A stretch of 8,411 nucleotides of DNA, taken from positions 1-8,411 of the forward strand of contig JAEDOA010000063.1 of assembly GCA_016302195.1 (NCBI GenBank). The letters run 5' to 3'. The stretch's first letter is position 1, and every line of letters begins with the position of its first letter. The DNA is from Erysipelotrichaceae bacterium (GTDB taxonomy: Bacteria > Bacillota_I > Bacilli_A > Erysipelotrichales > Erysipelotrichaceae). A program made the position numbers and the translations under genes. Positions 1 to 7,746 of the stretch are shown piece by piece. A model generated the notes under the pieces. It saw only the letters and a program-made list of their open reading frames with translations. It was not told the DNA's origin and did not search any database.

Positions 1-14
1 TAATTATTCAGTAA

Positions 15-3000
15 TTAGTTATATTTTTTCTTTAAGAATACTATTGTTGACATCAATACCATTGAACTAATCATTACTAATGAAATCATACTGATATTAG
101 TATAATCGCCTGTCTCTGGCGTAACAGAATAAGTATTAATAACACTTACCTCAACTAATTCTCCGTTAACAATTTCACCTGTCTGATTTGTATATGTTAC
201 CTTGAATTTGTCATCCTGCTTAACAGTTTCACTTACAGTGAATTTTAAGCCAGACTTTAAGCCAACTGCAGTAACACTTTGACCATTAGATAACTGTACT
301 TTAGCGATGCCGTCAGTGAATGTAACATCACCATAAGTGCCATTTACAGTTGTATCTGATAATTCGATAACAATATCATATACGCTTTGATCATCATCAT
401 TACCCTTAACAACCTTAGTAACCTTTAAATCACCAATAGAATCACATAGCTCTGTTTCACATGTATTTGAAGGAACGTTGAAGCTTACTAACTGGTCAGC
501 ATCAGTTAATTGCATTTTAACTGAAGAAGTTGCTTTTAAAATTTCTGAAACAACGAAATCAGCTGATGCAAGAGTTCCATTTACTTTAACAACTATACCA
601 TTGTTTTCTAAATCAGTAATTTGAGTTTGCCAATCATCTGCTAGCTTGCACTTAACTGTAGCAACATTACCAGATACATCATAACTATCTACAGTTACAA
701 ATTTACTTTCAACAGTTAGATATTCTGCAGTTAATCTACTATCTAATGTAACAACGAACTCGAATGTAACGCTATCTTTTGTTAATGTATCAGTAGATTC
801 CTTAAATAAATCCAGCGCATCAGTGCTAGCTGTGTATTTTACAGTATATGGAATACTGTATGAAGTTACACTGTCATCTTTATATAATTTATCAACTGTG
901 CTGATATTCAATGTTCCAACATTATAAGTAGGCTGTACTAGAATTATTTCATTTCCTAAACTATTAGAGCCTCTTTGTGGTAAGTCAACATGGATTACGC
1001 CATCACTAACTGTTGTTGGATATACTTCAATAGTGCTAGAACCATTACCAGATAAATCTACACCTTCACTAACTACAGCATATACTGGAATATATGGAGC
1101 CAATGTCAATCCTGAAACATCCAAAGATAATTTTTCAGAACTTGAAGCATAGAATGAAGTAATATAGCTAGTCCAATTTGAATCTGTAGCATACTGTTTT
1201 AATGCAGAAACAGCTGTAGAATTTGCGTTACCTAACATTACATCATCGCTGCATAAATCAGTAGCCTTCACATATTTGTTATCTACTGCAAAGTAAATAT
1301 TCTGATTAGCTAATATTTCTGAACTATTTACTTGTAAGCTTCTTTCTTTTGTAGCAAAGCTACCAGCAGCACTAACGGCTACATCATTAGAAATAGCTGT
1401 TTCTTTATCAAATGTATATTGACTATTCTCAGCAGCTGTAATAGTTGCCTTCATATAGTTGTCAGAAATAGTTCCACCATTTAATTGCACAAGTGGCATT
1501 TGAGAATCCCACATAGATGCTTCATAAGCAATACCGCCACCAATATCTGCAGTAGCATTTGAAGAAATAGTACCACCATTCATTATGAACTGACCACTAT
1601 TTCTAACATAGATTGCTCCACCTGTTGAATTAGCAGTATTATTTGAAATAGTACCACCATTCATAATAAATCTTCCTCTTGAAACCATTACAGCTCCACC
1701 AGTCTTTTTAGAATAGTTATTAATCATTTCAGCACCATCATACATATAAACCGATGTAAAGCCTAAGTTATGAGCTAATGTTACTGCTCCTCCTCTATCA
1801 GAAGAATAGTTATCATTGATTTTTCCATATAGGTGTACTTCACCAGCTTTTGCTTGAATATAGAATACGCCATACCAGCCTGTATTATGGTGAACATTTG
1901 AATTAGGTCCAAATACTACTTGATAGCCTGAATCAGTTAAGTTACCATTTTGGATATTTACAACATTTGTATTAGCACCTGCTGCTTTTACATTTGTGAT
2001 TTCTCCATCAAAGAATAGCTTGCCATCATCAACAACCTGAATTGCCATACTATTAATAAAATTCTTAATAACTGATCCATAAGCAGCTTTCAATTCGCTC
2101 TTTGGATTAACAACAAAGGCAGAACCCTTGCAGCTGATATCTTTGCCATCATATGTAAAGGTCTTTTCTAATATTGCTTGTGCTCCATTACGTAAATGTA
2201 ATACATAACCACTATTTGATTGCCACATTTTAGTATTTGATGTGACTGATCTAATAGTACCTTCCAATCGAACATTACCGCCATCAACATAAATAGCTCT
2301 ACCATTGATATTATAGATTGATGAATCAGCCATCATGTCCATTATAGCGCCTTGGATCCAAATCGCACCTGCTGCACCAGTTTCTTTACCACTCTTTGAT
2401 CTTACTGTACTACCAGTATCTTCAATCTTGCTTCCTTTCAGCATTACTACTTGAGCCTTATCAGTTGCTCTTATAGCACTCATACCGCCAAAATTTCTTA
2501 ATACAGCATCTCTATCTAAAGTAATAACACATTTAACAGTCGCATTTGATGAAATAATACCATCTTGAACATATTGAGTATTATCGCTACTGCCATCTGT
2601 TAACTGTTGAGAAAATACAGTTCCCATGTGACGATAATTGTCATCAAATACAATATTTCTCAATGTTAAACTACTTTCAGTTGTATTAGCCTGAATTTCG
2701 ATCATTGCAGGGTTATACCAGCTTCTTGCTACGTCAGATAGAGTTTCAAATGTTTCTCCTCTTGTTACAACATAGCCGTTTTCAGAGCAAATAACAACAT
2801 CATGATTATAGAATCTTGCTGCTTTAGTCATTGTCAAATCTGATAATACATTAATGATGTATGTATTCCCTTCGGTATCAGCGTTAACAATTTCACTTGC
2901 CTTTGCTAAGGTAGCTAGAGCGCTGTCTGTAGATAAACCATCGTTTGTATCAACACCAGTATTTGAGACATATAGGTTCACTTCTTGTTTAGCTTGCACA

Positions 3001-3068
3001 GGTTTACTATATACTGTAGAAGAAATAACAAGTAATGAAACCAATAATAATTTGATTAGGTTTTTCAT
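15..3068 (-). CDS. Sortase-anchored beta-helix surface protein with C-terminal DUF7601/Cna-B-like domain
   Basis: Probably a secreted, wall-anchored adhesin or surface-layer protein of 1017 residues. Residues 1-26 form a signal peptide (MKNLIK, hydrophobic core, likely cleavage after VQA). A 'LYVSNTGVDTNDG' start (32-44), typical of parallel beta-helix proteins, leads into a long beta-helix of about 30-560. Its clearest coils are NGGTIS at 470, 497 and 530, alternating with GGAV/GGAI/GGGI at 426, 457, 483 and 510. Residues 560-860 are beta-rich with no family I recognise. About 879-981 resembles the DUF7601/DUF5979 (Cna-B-like) stalk domain (GDLKVTKVVKGN, then NGTYGDVTF and a VSETV stretch). 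TPETG (983-987), a hydrophobic helix and KKKYN complete a sorting signal; the motif is TPETG rather than LPXTG. The start is ATG at 3068 because GGGGAGGG sits just upstream; an in-frame ATG at 3083 overlaps that site. It lies downstream of a Bce-type transporter. The ligand is unknown. Confidence 0.9.
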   Translation of the reverse strand: MKNLIKLLLVSLLVISSTVYSKPVQAKQEVNLYVSNTGVDTNDGLSTDSALATLAKASEIVNADTEGNTYIINVLSDLTMTKAARFYNHDVVICSENGYVVTRGETFETLSDVARSWYNPAMIEIQANTTESSLTLRNIVFDDNYRHMGTVFSQQLTDGSSDNTQYVQDGIISSNATVKCVITLDRDAVLRNFGGMSAIRATDKAQVVMLKGSKIEDTGSTVRSKSGKETGAAGAIWIQGAIMDMMADSSIYNINGRAIYVDGGNVRLEGTIRSVTSNTKMWQSNSGYVLHLRNGAQAILEKTFTYDGKDISCKGSAFVVNPKSELKAAYGSVIKNFINSMAIQVVDDGKLFFDGEITNVKAAGANTNVVNIQNGNLTDSGYQVVFGPNSNVHHNTGWYGVFYIQAKAGEVHLYGKINDNYSSDRGGAVTLAHNLGFTSVYMYDGAEMINNYSKKTGGAVMVSRGRFIMNGGTISNNTANSTGGAIYVRNSGQFIMNGGTISSNATADIGGGIAYEASMWDSQMPLVQLNGGTISDNYMKATITAAENSQYTFDKETAISNDVAVSAAGSFATKERSLQVNSSEILANQNIYFAVDNKYVKATDLCSDDVMLGNANSTAVSALKQYATDSNWTSYITSFYASSSEKLSLDVSGLTLAPYIPVYAVVSEGVDLSGNGSSTIEVYPTTVSDGVIHVDLPQRGSNSLGNEIILVQPTYNVGTLNISTVDKLYKDDSVTSYSIPYTVKYTASTDALDLFKESTDTLTKDSVTFEFVVTLDSRLTAEYLTVESKFVTVDSYDVSGNVATVKCKLADDWQTQITDLENNGIVVKVNGTLASADFVVSEILKATSSVKMQLTDADQLVSFNVPSNTCETELCDSIGDLKVTKVVKGNDDDQSVYDIVIELSDTTVNGTYGDVTFTDGIAKVQLSNGQSVTAVGLKSGLKFTVSETVKQDDKFKVTYTNQTGEIVNGELVEVSVINTYSVTPETGDYTNISMISLVMISSMVLMSTIVFLKKKYN
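1465..1664 (-). repeat. Three related coding repeats of the beta-helix (NGGTIS coils)
   Basis: The 20-bp plus-strand sequence GAAATAGTACCACCATTCAT occurs identically at 1564-1583 and 1645-1664 (81 bp, or 27 codons, apart). A diverged copy lies at 1465-1484 (99 bp, or 33 codons, further). They encode NGGTIS coils of the helix and sit between GGAI/GGAV turns. Repeats this similar can recombine and change coil number, but here they are first of all structural coding repeats. Confidence 0.75.
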
Positions 3069-3073
3069 CTTTG

Positions 3074-3081
3074 CCCTCCCC
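3074..3081 (-). promoter_or_regulatory. Strong ribosome binding site that fixes the surface-protein start
   Basis: On the minus strand GGGGAGGG is followed by CAAAG and then ATG (3068-3066), an ideal Shine-Dalgarno arrangement. The upstream in-frame ATG at 3083-3081 overlaps this site and has no comparable purine tract of its own. The downstream ATG also begins directly with a normal signal peptide. Confidence 0.85.
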
Positions 3082-3083
3082 AT

Positions 3084-3180
3084 CTATTCATAGTAATTTT
3101 ATCATAATAAAAAATATTATGTACAGTTTAGGCTATTTTTTTCTTCGTTTTCCAAAAAATTTTTAAAGTTTATATAATAA
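3084..3180. other. Intergenic gap between permease and surface-protein genes
   Basis: This AT-rich gap of about 100 bp holds the weak surface-gene promoter candidate. Immediately after the permease stop there are runs of A and T, but no GC-containing stem followed by a T-tract on the minus strand. I therefore see no convincing terminator, and read-through from the transporter operon into the surface gene remains possible. Confidence 0.5.
3096..3125 (-). promoter_or_regulatory. Candidate promoter of the surface-protein gene
   Basis: On the minus strand TGTACA (3125-3120, 4 of 6 to the -35 consensus) is separated by 18 bp from TAAAAT (3101-3096, -10-like). It would start transcription roughly 20 nt before the surface-protein start codon. 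The spacer contains the AT-only palindrome ATAATA-N5-TATTAT. The surrounding sequence is so AT-rich that chance matches are likely, so this is a weak call. Confidence 0.35.
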
Positions 3181-5190
3181 TTATCTATCATTACTAGATA
3201 CAATACCATAATAAACATTAGATGTTGCTTTGAACACCATTAAATAAACAAAGCAATATACCAAAACACAAATAATTGCAGAAAAAATAAGAGGCCTAAT
3301 ATTTACAAAGTTGAATGCTTTCAATAAATAATGAATCATAGGTAAGGCAAACATTAAATGGATTACAGCCAATATTAGGGGGCTAAAGAAGACAATGAGC
3401 ATTTGATAATGGATAGTTGACTTAATATCCTTATCACTCATACCAACATTTTTCATTATCTGATACTTCTTTTCATCCTCATAACCTTCAATAGTTTGTT
3501 TGTAATAGATAATTAAAGCAGTTGCGACAATAAATGTTATTGAAATAATAATTCCAATAAAGAACAAGCCTCCAAAACTGCTGTAAACATCCATCCTATA
3601 GCTTTCTTTACACTCCGTATTGTACAAATAAAAATCTGCTTCGCTTTCCTTTAGGTTTTTAACAACCAAGCTTAAGTAATCTGATTGATTCTCTAACGTA
3701 CTATCCGTATTAAAACAATAAAAGAATTTAGCATTTCCTCCATTAGGAAATAGAATACTTGCCAAATCGTCATAATCATTTACTATTAGGCAGGCCGATT
3801 TAAATGAACTAGCCAAATCGATAGTTCCCTGATAGAAGCTCTCTTTTTCATATAACAAATCATATGTTTTTTCCCCATCAAAGCTGATAGTTTCCCCTTG
3901 GTAATTTGTATCATTGTTAATAAATAACCCTTGGTTATCTGCCAGTTTTATTTGCTTTCCAGTTAATCTTTCATAATCCGAAGTGGAGAAGATGTTGATT
4001 TGCACTATATCACTTGTAATAAATGTATAATCTGATTGATCATTAGGATTTGTTATTAAGGTTTCCTTCTGTATTATTCCTGAAATAGTTAATGCTTGAA
4101 AAACGCATTTATCTTTCATAATAACTATACTGTTTTCATTACTATCCTCGATTAACCTTTCAATAAGGTTTATATTGTCAGCTGACAGTTGATCGTTATT
4201 GGTAAAAGTTGTTTTAACAATGCAATCATATTTATTACTTGTTTCAAGTGCATCTTCTGTAGAAAAATATAGAGCTGAAGTAGACGAAATCATAACCAGT
4301 ACCATTGTTGATAATATACATATTGTCGCAAGTGAAGCTCCATTTCTCTTCATTCTAAAGCCCATATTTGAAACTGATATAAAGTGAGTAGTCTGATAAT
4401 AGAACTTTTTATTGGTTTGAAGCAGTTTACATAATGCAACCGAAAATGCGATAAATAAACAGTATGAAGCAATAATAACCATAATAACCGCGGCAAAGAA
4501 AACGGCTAATGCTCCAATCGTATTTTGAACTCTAATGGCTAAATAATAAGCATAAGCCAGTAATACAATTCCAAAAATTGCTAGCAGCCAATTAGCTTTT
4601 GGCGCTGTATCGCTATCTAATTGTCCATTAACCAAATCTATCGGTTTAGAAAGATTGATACTAATCGTATTAAAGACATACATCATCAAAAAGCAAAACA
4701 CAAACAATAATATAGTTGAAATCGCAGAAACCTCTGATATTTCAAATTGATAATTGACAACTCCTGCAGCCATTCTCACTAGAATACTTTCCGCAAACTT
4801 GGATAACAAAATACCAAAAAACAAACCCAAAACTAAAGATGCTACTAGAACAAACACATATTCAAAGAATAAAACAATGGCAATATTGCCTTTACTCATA
4901 CCTAGAATCTGATATAAACCGAATTCTTTCTGCCTTCTCTTGCTTAAAAAGGAGTTTGTGTAAAACAAAAACAGAACCGCAAAAAAGCCTATTACAAAGC
5001 AACCTAAAGAAGTAATTAATTGTAATTGCTGACCAGCTGTTAATTGACTGATTGTCTTACTTGAAGTAACATAACACATAATGTAAAACATCATCACGAT
5101 CATTACGCAAGTCATCAAATAAGGATAATAAAGCTTTTTATTACTTTTGATACTGGTAAGGGCAATTCTTGGATAAAAATCTAACTTCAT
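3181..5190 (-). CDS. bceB-like: Bce-type ABC transporter permease (FtsX-like) with large extracellular sensor loop
   Basis: Membrane permease of 669 residues, the usual size for BceB-type proteins that confer resistance to cell-wall-active peptides and act as signal sensors. Predicted helices are near 21-41, 58-80, 103-128, 155-176, 200-217, 225-253, 288-310, 541-563, 594-620 and 632-655, giving ten. The roughly 230-residue segment 311-540 between helices 7 and 8 is the extracellular domain typical of this family. Two FtsX-like cytoplasmic motifs are visible: QKEFGLYQILGMSKGNI (87-103) and EDEKKYQIMKNVGMSDKDIK (571-590). The ATG overlaps the ATPase stop as ATGA, so translation is probably coupled; GAGG lies just upstream. 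It should pair with that ATPase and with the kinase encoded at 6055-7050. The inducing compound cannot be read from the sequence because the extracellular domain varies widely in this family. Confidence 0.93.
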   Translation of the reverse strand: MKLDFYPRIALTSIKSNKKLYYPYLMTCVMIVMMFYIMCYVTSSKTISQLTAGQQLQLITSLGCFVIGFFAVLFLFYTNSFLSKRRQKEFGLYQILGMSKGNIAIVLFFEYVFVLVASLVLGLFFGILLSKFAESILVRMAAGVVNYQFEISEVSAISTILLFVFCFLMMYVFNTISINLSKPIDLVNGQLDSDTAPKANWLLAIFGIVLLAYAYYLAIRVQNTIGALAVFFAAVIMVIIASYCLFIAFSVALCKLLQTNKKFYYQTTHFISVSNMGFRMKRNGASLATICILSTMVLVMISSTSALYFSTEDALETSNKYDCIVKTTFTNNDQLSADNINLIERLIEDSNENSIVIMKDKCVFQALTISGIIQKETLITNPNDQSDYTFITSDIVQINIFSTSDYERLTGKQIKLADNQGLFINNDTNYQGETISFDGEKTYDLLYEKESFYQGTIDLASSFKSACLIVNDYDDLASILFPNGGNAKFFYCFNTDSTLENQSDYLSLVVKNLKESEADFYLYNTECKESYRMDVYSSFGGLFFIGIIISITFIVATALIIYYKQTIEGYEDEKKYQIMKNVGMSDKDIKSTIHYQMLIVFFSPLILAVIHLMFALPMIHYLLKAFNFVNIRPLIFSAIICVLVYCFVYLMVFKATSNVYYGIVSSNDR

Positions 5191-5951
5191 TTTTCCTCAC
5201 CCCTTGTTAACATCATTGTCAATGATTCCGAGATTATCTGATAAAAACTGTCATCACTATTATCTCCCTTGTATAATTGATGATATATCTGACCATCTCT
5301 AATAAACAAAACTCTACTTGCACAGCTTGCTGCCTTAATAGAATGAGTTACCATTAAAATAGTCTCTCCTGTACTGTTTATCTTTTTAAATAAAGATAAC
5401 AGTTCCTGTGTGCTTTTGGAATCTAGAGCTCCTGTAGGTTCATCAGCAAGTATGATATCAGGATTATTAACTAATGCTCTTGCTACGGCTGCTTTCTGTT
5501 TTTGCCCGCCAGATACTTCATAAGGATATTTATCCAATAATGAAGTTATACTTAGTTTTTCCGCAACATGGTTAACTGCTGTTTCGATTTGTTGATGCTT
5601 TTTTGAAGCCAAAACCAAAGGTAGTGCGATATTATCACGCAGACTGAAATTATCCAGTAGATTAAAATCCTGAAAAACAAAGCCTAAATGATCTCTTCTA
5701 AACGAAGCCATTTCATTGTTCTTTATTTGGGAGATGTCTTTTTGTTTTAAAATAACACTTCCACTAGTTGGCTTATCAAATGATGCAATGATATTAAGCA
5801 AGGTGCTTTTACCTGAACCAGATTCGCCCATAATCGCAATAAACTCTCCCTGATTGACAGTGAAGCTGATGTCTTTAAGAGCTTCAATCTTGTTTGTAGA
5901 TTTTTTGCTAGAATAAATCTTTTTAATATTGTTAACTGATAATAAATTCAT
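5187..5951 (-). CDS. bceA-like: Bce-type ABC transporter ATP-binding protein
   Basis: Cytoplasmic ATPase of 254 residues from the MacB/LolD/BceA group, which powers the FtsX-like permease encoded next. Walker A is GESGSGKST (42-50), the Q-loop glutamine is Q94 in FVFQDFNLL, the signature is VSGGQKQ (146-152), Walker B is IILADE (166-171) followed by PTGALDS, and the switch histidine is H203 in VTHS. All catalytic elements are intact. The signature reads VSGGQ instead of LSGGQ, a common conservative variant. The start is ATG at 5951, with AAAGGAAG about 8 nt upstream. The gene begins 103 bp after the kinase gene, with its own promoter and operator-like sites in the gap, and ends in a 4-nt overlap with the permease start. 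This separation from the regulator genes is typical of modules in which only the transporter is strongly induced. Confidence 0.95.
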   Translation of the reverse strand: MNLLSVNNIKKIYSSKKSTNKIEALKDISFTVNQGEFIAIMGESGSGKSTLLNIIASFDKPTSGSVILKQKDISQIKNNEMASFRRDHLGFVFQDFNLLDNFSLRDNIALPLVLASKKHQQIETAVNHVAEKLSITSLLDKYPYEVSGGQKQKAAVARALVNNPDIILADEPTGALDSKSTQELLSLFKKINSTGETILMVTHSIKAASCASRVLFIRDGQIYHQLYKGDNSDDSFYQIISESLTMMLTRGEEK

Positions 5952-5977
5952 AAAACAATCTTCCTTTCTTCCCTAAT

Positions 5978-6006
5978 AGTATAAAAAAGGAAATATCACG
6001 AAAAAA
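5978..6006 (-). promoter_or_regulatory. Promoter of the ABC transporter operon (good -10, poor -35)
   Basis: On the minus strand TATACT (5983-5978) is a good -10 element, about 27 nt before the ATPase start codon. At the expected 16-18 bp spacing there is only a T-run (about 6001-6006) with no resemblance to TTGACA beyond its T residues. A promoter with a strong -10 and no -35, lying just downstream of an operator-like cluster, suggests dependence on an activator, plausibly the response regulator encoded upstream. Confidence 0.6.
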
Positions 6007-6016
6007 TCGTTTTTTC
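6000..6016. repeat. Perfect inverted repeat covering the -35 position of the transporter promoter
   Basis: G(A6)-TCG-(T6)C is a perfect inverted repeat with 7-bp arms and a 3-nt centre. It sits where the -35 of the transporter promoter should be and directly adjoins the operator-like palindrome at 6017-6033. It could be a weak hairpin ending the kinase transcript, or phased A/T tracts bending the DNA. No T-tract follows outside the stem on the minus strand, so a terminator role is uncertain. Confidence 0.5.
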
Positions 6017-6051
6017 TTACAATACAGTTGTAAATTATTACATTTTTGTCA
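6017..6051 (-). promoter_or_regulatory. Candidate response-regulator operator cluster upstream of the transporter operon
   Basis: Read on the minus strand the segment contains four half-sites: TGACA, 4 nt, TGTAA, 4 nt, TTACA, 7 nt, TGTAA. The first pair (6051-6038) fits TNACA-N4-TGTAA, which I recall as the predicted consensus for BceR-like regulators. The last pair forms the perfect palindrome TTACAA-CTGTA-TTGTAA (6033-6017). The cluster lies immediately upstream of the -35 position of the transporter promoter, as expected for an OmpR-family activator. The assignment to the neighbouring regulator is inferred from position and consensus. Confidence 0.65.
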
Positions 6052-6054
6052 CAA

Positions 6055-7050
6055 TTAGTCCTTATACTCTTCATTACTTAAGAACTTCAATTTTACCAAA
6101 GTATACTCATTAACAACAGATTCAATAGAAATTCCTATATTCAATTTATCACACATTCGTTTGCACATATATAGCCCAATACCACTAGCTTTTTTATATT
6201 GTCTTCCATTATATCCAGTAAATCCTTTTTCAAACAGTCTTTCTATATCCGCTAAGGCGATACCTATACCGCTATCCTTAATACATAAGCAACTATCCTC
6301 ATCATAATATATAGAAATAGTTCCCTTGTCGGTATACTTTAGGGCATTTGATAATAATTGATCAAAAACGAATGATAACCATTTTTCATCTGTCAGAACT
6401 TCCCTTTTTGAAAGCTTATAATCAAGCCTTATTTTCTTAATGATAAAATCGTTCGAAAATTTCTTTAATGATTCTCTCATAATCTTGTCAACATCAGTTT
6501 TTCTAAAGTACAAATCAATCTTTTCTTCATCAAATTTAAGAAAAGATAATACTAAATCAACATAATGGTCAATTCTATTTAAATCCGATGCCAACTGAAG
6601 CAAATCCATTTGTTCATTGTCTATTTTTAATTTCATGGAAGCAATTGGAGTTTTTATTTGATGAACCCAAATACTAAAATAATCATTTACATCACTTACC
6701 TTCTTTTGGAATTGGGAAACTTGTTTTCTATTTTCTTTCAACAATTCATTAATAATATCAAGATAATATTCATCAAATATGTTTTTATCATTTATTTTTA
6801 CAGAGTAACAAGAACTTATATCATTACAAATCTGAATGATTTTATTAACCTTTTCCTTATACTTAACATAATCAAATAACGATACAATTAAAACAAAGAC
6901 AATTGTCAAAATAAATGGATATAATATAACCTCAATAGGTATTCTATATAAATAAACAAAAACAAAAAGAATAGCATAAACACCCAATATGCCAATTATT
7001 GATGTTTTTTTCATCTTTAGATATTCATTCAAAAGCTTTTTATTCCACAA
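6055..7050 (-). CDS. bceS-like: Intramembrane-sensing histidine kinase of a Bce-type module
   Basis: Membrane sensor kinase of 331 residues. Two helices (about 17-35 and 38-60) are joined by only a few residues, so there is almost no extracellular sensor; kinases of this kind take their signal from the partner permease. The phosphorylated histidine is H130 in WVHQIKTPIASMK, the N-box is QLLSNALKYT (N235), G1 is DSGIGI (259-264), and the G2 region is SGIGLYMCKRM (289-299). The gene overlaps the end of the regulator gene. Start choice: no good ATG is available. TTG at 7050 has GGAG about 9 nt upstream and keeps the short cytoplasmic lead (KKLLNEYLKMKK) common in this family. TTG at 7065 or 7032 and ATG at 7014 are alternatives, and the ATG has a poor ribosome binding site. 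Function is secure; the exact start is not. Confidence 0.9.
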   Translation of the reverse strand: MWNKKLLNEYLKMKKTSIIGILGVYAILFVFVYLYRIPIEVILYPFILTIVFVLIVSLFDYVKYKEKVNKIIQICNDISSCYSVKINDKNIFDEYYLDIINELLKENRKQVSQFQKKVSDVNDYFSIWVHQIKTPIASMKLKIDNEQMDLLQLASDLNRIDHYVDLVLSFLKFDEEKIDLYFRKTDVDKIMRESLKKFSNDFIIKKIRLDYKLSKREVLTDEKWLSFVFDQLLSNALKYTDKGTISIYYDEDSCLCIKDSGIGIALADIERLFEKGFTGYNGRQYKKASGIGLYMCKRMCDKLNIGISIESVVNEYTLVKLKFLSNEEYKD

Positions 7051-7726
7051 TGTAGCCAACTCCAAACTTTGTTTTGATTAAATCCCCAATTCCCTGATTC
7101 GATAGTTTCTTTCTTAATCTGTTTACGTTTACAGTAAGAGTATTTTCATCTATAAAGATATCTGTTTTCCATAACTGATTCATTAGTTTTTCTCTGGAAA
7201 CAACCTTTCCTTTGTTTTGTATTAATATTAAAAGAATACGAAACTCATTTTTCGATAATTCAATGATTTTATCCTTATAATACACCGTATTACTATCAAT
7301 ATTAATTGTTAATCCCTCATATTCCAACTTTTGTAAACTAACAGAATAATCATAACTTCTTCTTAATAAAGCCAATATTTTCGCAACCAAGATAGAATTG
7401 TCAAATGGTTTAACTATAAAATCATCTGCTCCCATATTCATTGCCATAACAATATTGATATTATCCGAGATAGATGAAATGAAAATAATAGGTACATTGG
7501 ACAATTGTCGTATTTTGTTGCACCAATAATAGCCATCAAAATAAGGCAGGGAAATATCCATCAATACGATATCAGGATGATATGAAAGAAACTCATCACA
7601 GACCTTATCAAAATTCTCTATAATCTTGCTTTGTAAATTCCACTGAGATAAGATTTGGCATATTGATTGAGCAATTGATCTTTCATCTTCAACAATAAAC
7701 ACTTTCTTATAACTTACTTGATTCAT
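7040..7726 (-). CDS. bceR-like: OmpR/BceR-type response regulator
   Basis: Cytoplasmic DNA-binding regulator of 228 residues and partner of the kinase encoded next. The receiver domain (about 7-123) has the acidic pair E13/D14, phosphoacceptor D57 in IVLMDISLPYFDG, S84/S85 at the conserved hydroxyl position, and K106 in FIVKPF. A winged-helix domain (about 133-228) carries ENTLTVNVNRLRKKL (194-208) as recognition helix region and ends in TKFGVGYIVE, both typical of OmpR-type regulators and close to the BceR subgroup. The start is ATG at 7726, preceded by GGAAAGAG; an in-frame TTG at 7741 would put that purine tract inside the gene. Its stop lies inside the start of the kinase gene, so the two are co-translated. 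The likely target is the half-site cluster upstream of the transporter operon. Confidence 0.93.
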   Translation of the reverse strand: MNQVSYKKVFIVEDERSIAQSICQILSQWNLQSKIIENFDKVCDEFLSYHPDIVLMDISLPYFDGYYWCNKIRQLSNVPIIFISSISDNINIVMAMNMGADDFIVKPFDNSILVAKILALLRRSYDYSVSLQKLEYEGLTINIDSNTVYYKDKIIELSKNEFRILLILIQNKGKVVSREKLMNQLWKTDIFIDENTLTVNVNRLRKKLSNQGIGDLIKTKFGVGYIVE

Positions 7727-7746
7727 TGACACTCTTTCCAAAATCT

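Noticed and set aside
1440..1840. CRISPR-like or non-coding repeat array
   Set aside because: The repeats are in phase with a long intact reading frame, are few and unevenly spaced, and encode recognisable beta-helix coils.
3069..3083. Upstream in-frame ATG as start of the surface protein
   Set aside because: It overlaps the GGGGAGGG ribosome binding site of the next ATG and would place charged residues before a normal signal peptide.
2854..3093. Plus-strand open frame of 79 codons opposite the start of the surface gene
   Set aside because: It lies antisense to the signal-peptide region of a well-supported gene, has no ribosome binding site and no recognisable protein features.
3130..3180. 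Terminator after the permease gene
   Set aside because: Only A and T runs that pair with each other; no stable stem with G-C pairs followed by a T-tract on the minus strand.
4199..4387. Plus-strand open frame of 62 codons opposite the permease gene
   Set aside because: Antisense to a conserved membrane protein; its composition is that of a reverse-strand shadow and no start signal precedes it.
6658..6879. Plus-strand open frame of 73 codons rich in Ile, Tyr and Phe opposite the kinase gene
   Set aside because: The apparent hydrophobicity comes from AT-rich antisense codons; it is antisense to the kinase and has no ribosome binding site.
7727..7741. TTG at 7741 as the regulator start
   Set aside because: It would include the GGAAAGAG purine tract in the coding sequence, while ATG at 7726 has that tract at suitable spacing and starts right before the receiver domain.
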